DNA of 64,000 nt. Source: Onishia taeanensis (GTDB lineage: Bacteria; Pseudomonadota; Gammaproteobacteria; Pseudomonadales; Halomonadaceae). The notes beneath the pieces were generated by a model that saw nothing but the letters and a program-made list of their open reading frames with translations, ran no database searches and had not been told where the DNA came from. Below, piece by piece: positions 44,906 through 53,867 of this stretch. Location: positions 122,600-186,599 of the forward strand of contig NZ_FNCI01000005.1 in assembly GCF_900100755.1 (NCBI RefSeq), given 5' to 3'. The first letter of the stretch is position 1. The number at the start of each line of letters is the position of its first letter. The position numbers were made by a program, and so were the translations under genes.

Positions 44906-45073
44906 GAAGCTCTCCTGGTTGTCGTCCTCGCAAAGGACGGACCGGGGTTGAAAGTGGCGAGCATTTTACCCGCCCGACGAGGCGTTCGCATCCCGCTGGC
45001 CTTGATCTCGATCAGCCTCGCGGCAAGTTGGCGTGCTCAAGGGGCATGATCAGAGGGGCCGGTGTGCCCAAAC

Positions 45074-45108
45074 GCAACGACCCCGGCCTTCAGAGCCGGG
45101 GTCGTTGC
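45074..45108 (-). terminator. Perfect hairpin downstream of serA
   Basis: GCAACGACCCCGGC (45074-45087) pairs with GCCGGGGTCGTTGC (45095-45108), a perfect 14-bp stem with a 7-base loop. On the minus strand only a short GTTT follows, so it is a weak T-run terminator for serA. Confidence 0.65.
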
Positions 45109-45142
45109 ATTGAGGTGGGGCTAGCCTCGCGGGTTCATACTA

Positions 45143-45182
45143 GACCCGGTCAGGCGAGACCCGGTCAGGCGAGACCCGATCA
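45143..45182. repeat. 15-bp tandem repeat touching the serA stop
   Basis: GACCCGGTCAGGCGA occurs twice (45143-45157, 45158-45172), followed by a partial third copy ending at the serA stop codon (45180-45182). It looks like a slippage duplication. Confidence 0.75.
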
Positions 45183-46430
45183 CTCCGAATAGTTGGTTTC
45201 GGAGTAGAGCACGCGGATGCGCAGGGTGTGCGCGACATGCTTGAGGGCATCGAGAGCCTGCTGGCCATAGGCCTTGTCGACGTCGATGACCACGTAGCCG
45301 ACCTCTTCGTTGGTCTGCAGGTACTGGCCGGAGATGTTGATGCCGTTTTCCGATAGCACGCGGTTGATCTCGGAGAGCACGCCGGGCACGTTCTCGTGGA
45401 TGTGCAGCAGGCGGTGCTTGTCCGGGTGCGCCGGCAGCGCCACTTCGGGGAAGTTGACCGAGGTGATGGTGGTGCCGTTGTCGGAGTAGGTGATCAGCTT
45501 TTCTGCGACCTCGACGCCGATGTTCTCCTGGGCTTCCAGGGTCGAGCCGCCGATGTGCGGGGTCAGGATCACGTTCTCCAGGCCGCGTAGCGGGCTGACG
45601 AACTCCTCGTTGTTGCCCTTGGGCTCGACCGGGAAGACATCGACTGCCGCACCGAGCAGGCGCCCTGCCTTCAGGGCCTCGGCCAGCGGTTCGATTTCCA
45701 CCACGCTGCCGCGCGAGGCGTTGATCAGGATGCCGCCCTGCTTCATCAGGCCGATCTGCTCGGCGCTGATCATCCAGCGGGTCGAGGGCAGGTCGGGCAC
45801 GTGCAGGCTGACGATGTCGGCGCGGGCCAGCAGCTCCTCGAGGCTGCCTACCTGGCGGGCGTTGCCCATGGCCAGCTTGGTCACCACGTCATAGTAGATG
45901 ACGTCGAAGCCAAGCGACTCGGAGAGCACCGACAGCTGGGCACCGATGCTGCCGTAGCCGACGATGCCCAGCGTCTTGCCGCGCGCTTCGTGTGAGTTCT
46001 TGGCGCTCTTCAGCCAGCCGCCCTTGTGGGCCTGAGCATTCTTCTCCGGAATACCGCGCAGCAGCATGATGGCTTCGGCCAGCACCAGTTCCGCCACCGA
46101 ACGCGTATTGGAGTAGGGGGCGTTGAACACCGGGATGCCGCGCTTGAGCGCCGCATTCAGGTCGACCTGGTTGGTGCCGATGCAGAAGCAGCCTACCGCG
46201 ACGAGTTTCTCGGCGGCGGCAAACACGCGCTCGGTCAGCTGGGTGCGGGACCGCAGGCCGATGAAGTGAACATCGCTGATCTTGTCGATCAGGGTCTCTT
46301 CATCCAGCGAGGTGGAGAGATGCTCGATGTTGGTGTAACCGGCATTCAGGAAGTTGTCCACCGCGCTCTGGTGGACGCCCTCGAGCAGCAGGATCTTGAT
46401 CTTGCTCTTGTCCAGGGACGTTTTGGCCAT
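45180..46430 (-). CDS. serA: D-3-phosphoglycerate dehydrogenase
   Basis: First step of serine synthesis, 3-phosphoglycerate to 3-phosphohydroxypyruvate with NAD. The 416 residues include VGCFCIGTNQVDL, the Rossmann GKTLGIVGYGSIGAQL, the catalytic region with HVPDLPSTRWMI, LTPHIGGSTLEAQENIG and a C-terminal ACT domain (LLHIHENVPGVLSEINRVL), so feedback inhibition by serine is expected. Size and layout match E. coli SerA (410). Confidence 0.96.
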   Translation of the reverse strand: MAKTSLDKSKIKILLLEGVHQSAVDNFLNAGYTNIEHLSTSLDEETLIDKISDVHFIGLRSRTQLTERVFAAAEKLVAVGCFCIGTNQVDLNAALKRGIPVFNAPYSNTRSVAELVLAEAIMLLRGIPEKNAQAHKGGWLKSAKNSHEARGKTLGIVGYGSIGAQLSVLSESLGFDVIYYDVVTKLAMGNARQVGSLEELLARADIVSLHVPDLPSTRWMISAEQIGLMKQGGILINASRGSVVEIEPLAEALKAGRLLGAAVDVFPVEPKGNNEEFVSPLRGLENVILTPHIGGSTLEAQENIGVEVAEKLITYSDNGTTITSVNFPEVALPAHPDKHRLLHIHENVPGVLSEINRVLSENGINISGQYLQTNEEVGYVVIDVDKAYGQQALDALKHVAHTLRIRVLYSETNYSE

Positions 46431-46860
46431 TGTCGAATCAACCCTATCGTTGGCGTGAGTCGCCTAGTTCTGCGAGACCCGGCCAACCACGGGCGCGGCG
46501 CCTCTTGGTGATATGTCGTCTGTTCTGCTGGCCCGTCGTGGCTCCAAATGGCGTGGCGCACGCCCAGGCAAGGCGTCACCCCAGCCGCCCTAGCCAGCTC
46601 CCTAGAAAGCTCAAAAGGACGCGAGAAGCGATAAACAGGGTCAACAGGGCGCATATCCTAGCACAGACGCGGCTCCCGCCGTGGGCGGGCGCAATGAAAA
46701 TGCTGCTTGCGGCTCATGAACCGCTTGCATGGGCGGCAGGCATGCTGTCCATGCAAGTCGGGCACGGGGCAGACGCACCCCCGGGGGTTGCGTGTATACT
46801 GACCGACCAGATTTTTGACGCGCGCGGGCCCGGCGGCCTGCCCACGACAGCGAGATGCCC
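46431..46860. other. Divergent gap between serA and xseB
   Basis: A 430-bp stretch holding promoters for serA (-) and xseB (+). I find no convincing gene. A TATACT -10-like box lies at 46795-46800, about 60 bp before xseB, without a clear -35. Confidence 0.5.
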
Positions 46861-47133
46861 ATGGCCGATCAGGACAGCATGCCGGATGCCGGTGCGCCCC
46901 CTCAGGATTTTGCCTCGACCCTCGAGCGGCTCGAAGCCTTGGTGACTCGTCTCGAGTCCGGTGAATTGAGTCTCGAAGCCTCGCTTACCGCCTTCGAACA
47001 AGGCGTAGGCCTGACCCGTGAGGCCCAGCGTCGCCTCGATGCTGCCGAGCTTAAGGTGCGCAGCCTGGTCGAGGGCGGCGATGGCGAACTCGAAGAAGCG
47101 CCCTTCCCGGGCGGTGCGGAGGACGTGCGGTGA
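46861..47133 (+). CDS. xseB: Exodeoxyribonuclease VII small subunit
   Basis: Small subunit of exonuclease VII, which degrades single-stranded DNA with XseA. The product is 90 residues, a helical hairpin with [20 protein letters not shown] and [20 protein letters not shown] Met at 46855, two codons earlier, is an alternative start. Its stop overlaps the GTG start of ispA, forming the classical xseB-ispA-dxs operon. xseA is not in the window. Confidence 0.93.
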   Translation: MADQDSMPDAGAPPQDFASTLERLEALVTRLESGELSLEASLTAFEQGVGLTREAQRRLDAAELKVRSLVEGGDGELEEAPFPGGAEDVR

Positions 47134-48059
47134 GTGCCAAGGAAAGTGCCCCGGAAAGCATCCAGCAAGATCCATCGGCCGTGTCGGTCGCGCTGCAGCC
47201 TACGCTGCGCGCCGACCAGGCGCGCATCGATGCCTGGCTAGAGGCGCTATTTGCGACACCGAGCGTGGCCGAGCGCCTCGACGCCGCCATGCGCCATGGC
47301 GTGCTGGGCGGTGGCAAACGTCTGCGGCCGGTACTGGTGTATGCCGCCGGCCGGGCGCTGGGCGCCAGCGATGAGGCGCTCGATCCGCCCGCCGCGGCGG
47401 TGGAGCTGGTTCACGCCTACTCGCTGGTGCACGACGATCTGCCGGCGATGGATAACGATGATCTGCGCCGCGGCCAGCCGACGGTTCATCGGGCCTTCGA
47501 TGAGGCCGTCGCCATCCTAGCCGGCGATGCCTTGCAGACCCTGGCCTTCGAGGTCCTGGCGCACCAGGCGCATCCACGGCTGGCCGCCCAGGTGGCGACA
47601 CTTGCCGAGGCGTCCGGCCGCAGCGGCATGGCCGCCGGCCAGGCGCTGGATCTCGCCGCGGTGGGCCAGCCGGCCGACCTCGAGTCGCTGGCCCGCATGC
47701 ATCGCCACAAGACGGGCGCGCTGATTCGCGCCGCCGTTCGCCTGGGGGGCCTCACGGCCGTCGAGGCAGACGACCCGCGCCTGGTGGCGTTGGACACCTA
47801 TGCGGCGGCGGTCGGCCTGGCCTTTCAGATTCAGGACGACATTCTTGACGTCACCAGTGATACGGTGACGCTGGGCAAGACCTCGGGGGCCGATGCCGCC
47901 CGAGACAAGCCGACCTATCCGGCCCTGCTCGGCCTCGATGGCGCTCGCGCCATGGCCGATGACCTGCTCGACGAGGCCCTGGCGGCACTGGCGCCCCTGG
48001 GCGACGAGGCTGCTACCCTGGCTGCCCTGGCTCGCCACATGATCGAGCGCGACCACTGA
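47130..48059 (+). CDS. ispA: Farnesyl diphosphate synthase
   Basis: Condenses IPP and DMAPP to geranyl and farnesyl diphosphate in the isoprenoid pathway. The 309-residue protein has the first aspartate-rich motif [14 protein letters not shown] and the second [10 protein letters not shown], with the GKRLRPVL and HRHKTGALI segments. A GTG start overlaps the xseB stop (GTGA), so translation is coupled. dxs follows 16 bp later, providing the substrate for the MEP pathway. Confidence 0.95.
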   Translation: MSAKESAPESIQQDPSAVSVALQPTLRADQARIDAWLEALFATPSVAERLDAAMRHGVLGGGKRLRPVLVYAAGRALGASDEALDPPAAAVELVHAYSLVHDDLPAMDNDDLRRGQPTVHRAFDEAVAILAGDALQTLAFEVLAHQAHPRLAAQVATLAEASGRSGMAAGQALDLAAVGQPADLESLARMHRHKTGALIRAAVRLGGLTAVEADDPRLVALDTYAAAVGLAFQIQDDILDVTSDTVTLGKTSGADAARDKPTYPALLGLDGARAMADDLLDEALAALAPLGDEAATLAALARHMIERDH

Positions 48060-48075
48060 CACGATAGATGCCCAC

Positions 48076-49998
48076 ATGAAGCTGTTCGACGAGATTCCCG
48101 CCGAGCGTCCGGCCACGCCGCTGCTCGACACCCTGGAGACGCCTGCCGCGCTGCATGCGATGAGCGCGACTCAGCTCGCCCAGTTGGCCGATGAACTGCG
48201 CGCCTACCTCTTATATAGCGTTGGCGTCAGCGGCGGCCACTTTGGCGCCGGGCTCGGCGTGGTGGAGCTCACCGTGGCGCTGCATCAGGCGCTGGACACC
48301 CCCCATGACCGACTGGTCTGGGACGTCGGTCACCAGGCCTATCCGCACAAGATTCTTACCGGCCGGCGCGAGGCGATGCTTGGCATTCGTCAACATGGCG
48401 GCCTGGCCGCCTTCCCGCGGCGTAGCGAGTCGGAATTCGATACCTTCGGGGTCGGCCACTCCAGCACCTCGATCTCGGCGGCCCTCGGCATGGCGCTGGC
48501 CGCTCGCGCCCAGGGCGAGGATCGTCGCGTCTGTGCGGTCATCGGCGATGGCGCCCTGACCGCCGGTATGGCCTTCGAGGCCCTGGCCCACGCCGGGCAT
48601 GTTGACGCCAACCTGCTGGTGGTGCTGAACGACAACGAGATGTCGATCTCCGAGAACGTCGGCGGCATGGCCAGCTACCTGGCCAAGATCCTCACCAGCA
48701 AGCCCTATACCATGATGCGCGAGAACTCCAAGCGCATGCTCTCGCACCTGCCCGGCGCGCTGGAGCTGGCACGCCGCACCGAAGAGCACATGAAGGGCAT
48801 GGTCAGCCCGGCGACGCTGTTCGAGGAAATGGGCTTCAACTACATCGGCCCCATCGACGGTCACGATCTGCCGCTGCTGATCCAGACCCTGCGCAGCATG
48901 CGCGACCTGGACGGCCCGCAGTTCTTGCACGTTAAGACGCGCAAGGGCAGAGGCTTCGAGCCCGCCGAGGCCGATCCGATCGGCTATCACGCCATCACCA
49001 AGCTCGAGAAGCCCAGTGCACCGCCGGCCGCATCGCCGGCGCCGGTGATGGAGCCGGGTGCGGCGGACGCGCCGCCGCGCCCGAAGCCGAAGAAATACTG
49101 CAACGTTTTCGGTGACTGGCTGTGCGACATGGCCGCCGCGGACGAACGGTTGCTCGGCATCACGCCGGCAATGCGCGAAGGCTCTGATCTTGTGCGCTTT
49201 TCCAAGGAATACCCCGAGCGCTACTTCGATGTGGCCATCGCCGAGCAGCATGCGGTGACGCTGGCGGCCGGCATGGCCTGCGAGGGCAGCAAGCCGGTGG
49301 TGGCGATATACTCGACCTTCCTGCAGCGCGGCTACGATCAGCTGATTCACGATGTCGCCGTGCAGGAGCTGGACGTCACCTTCGCCATCGACCGCGCTGG
49401 CCTGGTCGGCGAGGATGGCCCCACGCATCACGGGGCCATGGACCTGTCCTTCCTGCGCTGCGTGCCCGGCATGGTGATCTTGGCCCCGGCCAACGAGGCC
49501 GAGTGTCGCGCCATGCTCTCGGCGGCCTATCATCATCCGGGCCCTGCAGCGGTACGCTACCCGCGTGGTACGGGCCCGGGGGCGGAGATCCCCTCGCACC
49601 TCGAGCCGATGGAAATCGGCAAGGCGGAGATGCGTCGTCAGGGCCATGGCATCGCCATCTTGGCCTTCGGTAGCCTCAATGGTGCCGCCGCCGAGGTTGC
49701 CGAGCGTCTCGACGCAACCCACTTCAACATGCGTTCGGTGAAGCCGCTGGACCGCGAGGCGGTGCTGGCGGCGGCGCGCTACCATGAGCTGTTGGTGACC
49801 CTCGAGGAAAACGTGGTGGCCGGCGGTGCCGGCAGTGCCGTCAACGAGCTGCTCGCCGGGGCCGGCGAGTCGGTGGCGGTGCTCAATCTGGGGCTGCCCG
49901 ATGCCTTCGTCGAGCACGGTACGCCCGCCGAGCTGCTCAGCGATTGCGGCCTGGACGTCGCCGGCATCGAGGCGTCCATCTTGGCGCGCCGAGGTTAG
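48076..49998 (+). CDS. dxs: 1-deoxy-D-xylulose-5-phosphate synthase
   Basis: Thiamine-diphosphate enzyme joining pyruvate and glyceraldehyde 3-phosphate, the entry to the MEP isoprenoid pathway. The 640 residues have [23 protein letters not shown] N-terminal residues, [16 protein letters not shown] for ThDP-magnesium binding, the transketolase middle [14 protein letters not shown], and the C-terminal domain. About 35 extra residues (Ala/Pro rich, near 315-340) link the domains. It ends with a terminator at 50040-50063. Confidence 0.96.
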   Translation: MKLFDEIPAERPATPLLDTLETPAALHAMSATQLAQLADELRAYLLYSVGVSGGHFGAGLGVVELTVALHQALDTPHDRLVWDVGHQAYPHKILTGRREAMLGIRQHGGLAAFPRRSESEFDTFGVGHSSTSISAALGMALAARAQGEDRRVCAVIGDGALTAGMAFEALAHAGHVDANLLVVLNDNEMSISENVGGMASYLAKILTSKPYTMMRENSKRMLSHLPGALELARRTEEHMKGMVSPATLFEEMGFNYIGPIDGHDLPLLIQTLRSMRDLDGPQFLHVKTRKGRGFEPAEADPIGYHAITKLEKPSAPPAASPAPVMEPGAADAPPRPKPKKYCNVFGDWLCDMAAADERLLGITPAMREGSDLVRFSKEYPERYFDVAIAEQHAVTLAAGMACEGSKPVVAIYSTFLQRGYDQLIHDVAVQELDVTFAIDRAGLVGEDGPTHHGAMDLSFLRCVPGMVILAPANEAECRAMLSAAYHHPGPAAVRYPRGTGPGAEIPSHLEPMEIGKAEMRRQGHGIAILAFGSLNGAAAEVAERLDATHFNMRSVKPLDREAVLAAARYHELLVTLEENVVAGGAGSAVNELLAGAGESVAVLNLGLPDAFVEHGTPAELLSDCGLDVAGIEASILARRG

Positions 49999-50039
49999 TT
50001 GCCCGATCGCCTCGGCCCCAGTTGCTAGCCGCTAGTCAC

Positions 50040-50063
50040 GCCGCCCTTCCGGGCGGCGTTTTT
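50040..50063 (+). terminator. Terminator after dxs
   Basis: GCCGCCC (50040-50046) pairs with GGGCGGC (50051-50057) across TTCC, followed by GTTTTT. Confidence 0.85.
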
Positions 50064-50125
50064 GCTGCAGACCCCTGCTAGCGTTGCCGATAGGCTGAGC
50101 ACATCGATCATATTGCGACAAACTT

Positions 50126-50149
50126 TTAGTCAGCTAATTAACTGACTAA
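50126..50149. promoter_or_regulatory. 24-bp dyad before the first small secreted protein gene
   Basis: TTAGTCAG (50126-50133) and CTGACTAA (50142-50149) are perfect complements flanking CTAATTAA. The dyad ends 44 bp before the start codon. A -10-like TATTAT lies at 50153-50158, placing the dyad in the -35/spacer region. A matching but sequence-diverged dyad precedes the paralogous gene at the same distance. Confidence 0.6.
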
Positions 50150-50193
50150 TAGTATTATCCCCATAGCAACGCAGCGCAAAGGAGATTCGCTAT

Positions 50194-50478
50194 ATGAAAC
50201 GCCAACTTATTCTCGCCGCCGTCGTCGCCACCGCTCTGCCGATGGCCGCTCAGGCAAGCGTTGCCACCCAGCGCGCCCTCGATGTCAATCAGGCGGCCCC
50301 CGAGCAAGTACAGTTCAGCGCTTCTAGCCAGTCGGTCGACAACTTCCGCGTCAATGAGGCAAGCGCTGGCTTGGCCGAGGCTCGTCGTTCACTGCTCGCC
50401 CAAGAAGAGCGCCAGACCGACTTTTCACGTCAGGCCCAAGCCGAGGCCCTGAGCCACGCTCAGGCGGCCACTCGTTAA
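50194..50478 (+). CDS. Small secreted protein, unknown family (copy A)
   Basis: A 94-residue protein I do not recognise. A clear signal peptide (basic MKRQ, hydrophobic LILAAVVATALPM, cut at AQA-S after residue 21) leaves a mature chain of about 73 residues with no Cys, rich in Ala, Gln, Ser and Glu, predicted largely helical or disordered, ending LSHAQAATR. AAAGGAG precedes the start. It has its own dyad-controlled promoter and terminator and is about 71% identical, without gaps, to the gene 533 bp downstream. The pair are likely periplasmic or secreted; a role in stress or envelope is a guess. Confidence 0.75.
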   Translation: MKRQLILAAVVATALPMAAQASVATQRALDVNQAAPEQVQFSASSQSVDNFRVNEASAGLAEARRSLLAQEERQTDFSRQAQAEALSHAQAATR

Positions 50479-50525
50479 GGCCGACCACTCATCGCGAAAG
50501 CGTGACTGCTGTATCCCTTGCCTGG

Positions 50526-50550
50526 CCCCACTTCGGTGGGGTCTTTTTTT
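50526..50550 (+). terminator. Terminator after copy A
   Basis: CCCCAC (50526-50531), TTCG loop, GTGGGG (50536-50541), then a run of T. The same element recurs after copy B. Confidence 0.9.
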
Positions 50551-50658
50551 GTCTAGGGAATAGGGAGTAGGGAGCAGTGCGTTCGGTGCTGTTGGGCGAT
50601 GCCCTTACGACGGCGAGCCGCGATAGCGAGGTTGCATCAATTAGATCGAAATAGTTTG

Positions 50659-50682
50659 TTAGCAAGTTAATTAACGTGCTAA
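50659..50682. promoter_or_regulatory. 24-bp dyad before the second small secreted protein gene
   Basis: TTAGCA (50659-50664) and TGCTAA (50677-50682) pair, flanking a GTTAATTAAC core. It shares layout, length and distance to the start (44 bp) with the dyad of copy A. The arms differ in sequence but remain complementary, so covariation supports a functional site. A -10-like TATTAT lies at 50683-50688. Confidence 0.6.
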
Positions 50683-50726
50683 TATTATCACCATCATAGC
50701 AACACAGCCTAAAGGAGATTCGCTAT

Positions 50727-51011
50727 ATGAAACGCCAACTTACTCTCGCCGCTCTCGTCGTCGCCATTCTGCCGATGGCTGCCCAGGCAAGCATTGCCAC
50801 CCAGCGGGCTCTCGAGGTCAATCAGGCGGCACCTGAGCAGGTATCGGTCAGCGCTAGCCGTGCGCCGGTCGCCGACTTCCGCATCAACGACGCCAGTGCC
50901 AGCCTCGCCGAGGCGAGCCATGCACTGATCGCCAAGCAAGAGCGTCAGACTCACTTTTCGACTGAGGCCCAGGCCGAATCGCTGAGCCATGCCCAGGCGG
51001 CAACTCGTTAA
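50727..51011 (+). CDS. Small secreted protein, unknown family (copy B)
   Basis: A 94-residue paralogue of the preceding gene, 67 of 94 residues identical with no gaps. The signal peptide (MKRQLTLAALVVAILPMAAQA) and the C-terminal AQAE-LSHAQAATR segment are the best conserved parts; the middle (about 40-66) is variable. No Cys. The leader from the ribosome site into codon 5 is identical to copy A across about 30 bp. This is a tandem duplication of a whole transcription unit, with divergence since. Function unknown. Confidence 0.75.
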   Translation: MKRQLTLAALVVAILPMAAQASIATQRALEVNQAAPEQVSVSASRAPVADFRINDASASLAEASHALIAKQERQTHFSTEAQAESLSHAQAATR

Positions 51012-51055
51012 GCGCTCGCTATCCCGTTCACGCACCCTTCTTGATCCTTGCCTGA

Positions 51056-51080
51056 CCCCACTTCGGTGGGGTCTTTTTTT
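51056..51080 (+). terminator. Terminator after copy B
   Basis: CCCCAC (51056-51061), TTCG loop, GTGGGG (51066-51071) and a T-run, nearly the same as after copy A. Confidence 0.9.
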
Positions 51081-51292
51081 GCCAAGAAAACACCGCCATG
51101 GGCTAGCAGGTGCCCTGCGTCACGCGGCTGCAGCGTCTCGGTCGCGCGGCGAGCCGTTGCCGTGTCTCTCGTGGCCGCGCCTTGGGCCCTGATAGAATGG
51201 GCGAACGGCACGCCTTGGCGAGCCGGCCCCTAACGTATCTTGCTGTATTCACCCACGTCGGCGCGAGGCACCGGCTCTAGGACGAGAACATC

Positions 51293-52063
51293 ATGTTGAT
51301 AGCGATAGTGATTGGTGCGCTGTTGGGCTATCTGATCGGAGGTCCGGTCGGGTTGCTCATCGGTGGCGGTCTTGGCTTCTGGCTGATCCAGCGACTCAAG
51401 AAGAGCCTGATCGGCAAGCTGGCAGGCGCGCAGGCACAGTTCCTCGAATCGACCTTCGCGGTGATGGGCTGCATGTGCAAGGCCGATGGCCAGGTCACCG
51501 AAGACGAACTCGAGGCGTCGCGGCAGCTGTGGGATCGACTGAGACTGAACGAGGCCCAGCGCGCCAAGGCGCGTGAAGACTTCACCCGCGGCAAGCGGGA
51601 AGATTTCGATCTCGAAGCGGAGCTCGCCAAGGTGCGCGGCGTCGTCGGCAGCCAGCGCGCCATGTTGCAGGTGTTTCTGCAGGTGCAGCTGGCGGCCATT
51701 GCCGCCGACGGCCAGCTGCATCCCGCCGAGCACGACATGCTGCTGCGCGTGGCCCGTGGGCTTGGCTGCACGGAAGCCGAGATCGCTCAGATCGAGGCCA
51801 TGCTGCGTGGCGGTGGAGGCGCCGAAGGCGGCACCCAGGGCCCCTCGCTCGAGGATTCCTATCGGGTGCTGGGCGTTGAAGAAGATGCCAGCGACGCCGA
51901 CATCAAGAAGGCCTATCGTCGCCTGATGAGTCAGAACCACCCTGACAAGCTGGCCGGCAAAGGGCTACCCGAGAGCATGCGTGAGATGGCCAAGGAGCGC
52001 ACCAGCGAGATCAGCAACGCCTACGAGCGTATCAAGAAGGCGCGTGAGTCCTCTGCTGGGTAG
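51293..52063 (+). CDS. djlA: Co-chaperone DjlA (membrane-anchored J-domain protein)
   Basis: A 256-residue DnaK partner tied to the inner membrane. An N-terminal glycine-rich transmembrane span (about residues 4-32) is followed by a TerB-like domain (about 48-160; VMGCMCKADGQVTEDEL and VQLAAIAADGQLHPAEH) and a C-terminal J-domain (about 188-256) with the HPD motif in MSQNHPDKLAGKG. It matches E. coli DjlA in layout and size (271). It may relate to envelope-stress signalling. Confidence 0.93.
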   Translation: MLIAIVIGALLGYLIGGPVGLLIGGGLGFWLIQRLKKSLIGKLAGAQAQFLESTFAVMGCMCKADGQVTEDELEASRQLWDRLRLNEAQRAKAREDFTRGKREDFDLEAELAKVRGVVGSQRAMLQVFLQVQLAAIAADGQLHPAEHDMLLRVARGLGCTEAEIAQIEAMLRGGGGAEGGTQGPSLEDSYRVLGVEEDASDADIKKAYRRLMSQNHPDKLAGKGLPESMREMAKERTSEISNAYERIKKARESSAG

Positions 52064-52094
52064 CGAGCCCCCTGCCAGCTACTGAGCCACGCCA

Positions 52095-52139
52095 GCGCCC
52101 TTCGCGTATCGACATATGATTCGCGAAGGGCGCTTTTTT
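52095..52139 (+). terminator. Terminator after djlA
   Basis: GCGCCCTTCGCG (52095-52106) pairs perfectly with CGCGAAGGGCGC (52122-52133), 15-base loop, then six T. Confidence 0.9.
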
Positions 52140-52184
52140 ATCGGCCGGCTTCGGCCAAATCGAGGCGTCAACAGCCGCTCGCCT

Positions 52185-52892
52185 TTAGAGCGTCGTAAAG
52201 GGCAGGACGCCGATATAGACGGCGGCGTAGTGGCAGCCGCTGCCGGCCAGCACGAAGGCGTGCCAGATGGCGTGATTGTAGGGCAGGGTCTCGAGGACGA
52301 AGACGATGACGCCGAGGGTATAGATCACACCGCCACTGATCAGCAGGGCAAGGCTTGCCGGAGTGAGCGTGGCAATCAGATCGCCGGCCGCCAGGGCGGC
52401 AAGCCACCCCATGGCCAGGTACAGGATCAGCCTCAGGGGCGTGAACCGGCGGGGCCAGAGCACCTTCAGCGCGATGCCGCACAGCGCCAATGTCCAGACC
52501 ACGGCCAGCAGCAGCCAGCCGGGGCCGTCGCGAAGGTTCACCAACATGAAGGGCGTGTAGGTGCCGGCGATCAGCGCATAGATGGCGCAATGGTCGGCGA
52601 TCTGCAGCGCCCGCTTGAGGCGTGGGTGGCGACTGCCATGGTAGAGGGTCGAGGTGGTGTAGAGGCCGATCAGGGTAATGCCGTAGAGGCTGAAGGCAAC
52701 CAGCTTCCAGGCGTCGACATCATGGGCAAGGCTCGCCGCGACGATCAGTGCGGTCATGCCTGCAACGCTGAGCACGGCACCGATGCCATGGCTCACGCTA
52801 TGCAGGATTTCCTCGAACAGGGTGTAGTCGCCCGTAGCATCTTGCGCTTTCGGGGAAGCCGCATCCTGGCTAGGTGATGAATTCGCGACCAT
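52185..52892 (-). CDS. Hemolysin III family (TrhA/PAQR-like) membrane protein
   Basis: A 235-residue, seven-helix integral membrane protein of the hemolysin III/PAQR family. The family's metal-binding residues are visible: HSVSHGIGAVLS with His, STLYHGSRH with Ser and His, and a C-terminal NHAIWHAFVLAGSGCHY with His pairs. E. coli YqfA/TrhA relates to membrane-energy homeostasis; no true haemolysin activity is implied. I use ATG at 52892; a TTG 9 codons upstream is possible. Confidence 0.85.
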   Translation of the reverse strand: MVANSSPSQDAASPKAQDATGDYTLFEEILHSVSHGIGAVLSVAGMTALIVAASLAHDVDAWKLVAFSLYGITLIGLYTTSTLYHGSRHPRLKRALQIADHCAIYALIAGTYTPFMLVNLRDGPGWLLLAVVWTLALCGIALKVLWPRRFTPLRLILYLAMGWLAALAAGDLIATLTPASLALLISGGVIYTLGVIVFVLETLPYNHAIWHAFVLAGSGCHYAAVYIGVLPFTTL

Positions 52893-52996
52893 GCTCTGTC
52901 CCCGTGCACTCTCTGCCAACGGTCGAGCCTGCGCAGGTCGCTGAATCGGGGCGGCGGGGCCGCTGCTCGTCTCTTAGGACGGCCGATCACGCTAGA

Positions 52997-53632
52997 TCAG
53001 GACTTGCGCTCTATATCCACGTCATCCGCCTGGGTAAAGTCGCCCAGCGCCATCATGTGTCCCAGCTTGCCGGCCTTGGTGGATAAATACTGCTCGTTAT
53101 GGGGATTAAGACCCGTGGTGATGGGCAAACGTTCACTGACCTCGACGCCATCGCGGGTCAGCGCCTCGACCTTGCGTGGGTTGTTGGTCATCAGCCTGAG
53201 CGAGGTCACGCCCAAGTGGTCGAGCATCGGCACGCACAGGCCATAGCGGCGCATGTCGGCGCCAAAGCCCAGGCGCTCGTTGGCCTCCACGGTATCGGCG
53301 CCTTCGTCCTGCAGGTGATAGGCCCGGATCTTGTTGAGCAGGCCGATGCCGCGTCCTTCCTGGCGCAGATAAAGCAGCACGCCGCGGCCTTCGGCGGCGA
53401 TCCGCTTGAGCGCTTCCTGCAGTTGATAGCCGCAGTCGCAGCGCATCGAGAACAGTGCATCACCGGTCAGGCACTCGGAGTGCACCCGCCCGAGCACCGG
53501 GGCGCCATCGGTGATGTCGCCGAGCGTCAGGGCGATGTGATCCTTGCCAGTGGCATCATCCTCGAAGCCATGCATGGTGAAAGTCGCCCAGGGGGTGGGC
53601 AGCCGGGAGGCGGCGATGAATCGGATCGTCAC
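52997..53632 (-). CDS. ribA: GTP cyclohydrolase II
   Basis: First step of riboflavin synthesis from GTP. The 211 residues include [20 protein letters not shown] with the three zinc cysteines, [18 protein letters not shown] and the nucleotide-site [11 protein letters not shown]. The product is the single-domain RibA rather than a RibBA fusion. A GTG start at 53632 is chosen: GAGG lies just upstream, and the product then opens [18 protein letters not shown], matching E. coli RibA. Earlier in-frame residues are not family-like. Confidence 0.93.
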   Translation of the reverse strand: MTIRFIAASRLPTPWATFTMHGFEDDATGKDHIALTLGDITDGAPVLGRVHSECLTGDALFSMRCDCGYQLQEALKRIAAEGRGVLLYLRQEGRGIGLLNKIRAYHLQDEGADTVEANERLGFGADMRRYGLCVPMLDHLGVTSLRLMTNNPRKVEALTRDGVEVSERLPITTGLNPHNEQYLSTKAGKLGHMMALGDFTQADDVDIERKS

Positions 53633-53867
53633 GAAAAACCTCGATGAAACGTGGCGGCGCTTGGCACGCGATGCCCCAAGTCTACCAGCATCGCCGCGCT
53701 CGCTCACGGCTCGTGCGCGCTCATCGCAGGGTGGCGGCCTCGCCGCCCTCCAAGGGGCATCTCGCCGCTCGAGGCGCCTGCGAATCGAGGCATCGCGTCG
53801 CAGGACTAGCCCCTGGGGGCCTGGCATCCGGTACAATGTCGGCAAATTTCTGAGTGGATGACGTCGC

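Noticed and set aside
48211..49917. Long antisense open frame (568 codons) inside dxs
   Set aside because: Shadow of dxs codon bias; no family motif, ribosome site or promoter.
50126..50682. Dyads considered as lux-box (LuxR) sites
   Set aside because: The dyad is 24 bp with TTAG/CTAA ends, not the ~20-bp CTG...CAG lux-box form, and no luxI/luxR gene is seen.
50040..51080. Duplicated region considered as a mobile element
   Set aside because: No transposase, terminal repeats or target duplications; it is a simple tandem duplication of a gene with its promoter and terminator.
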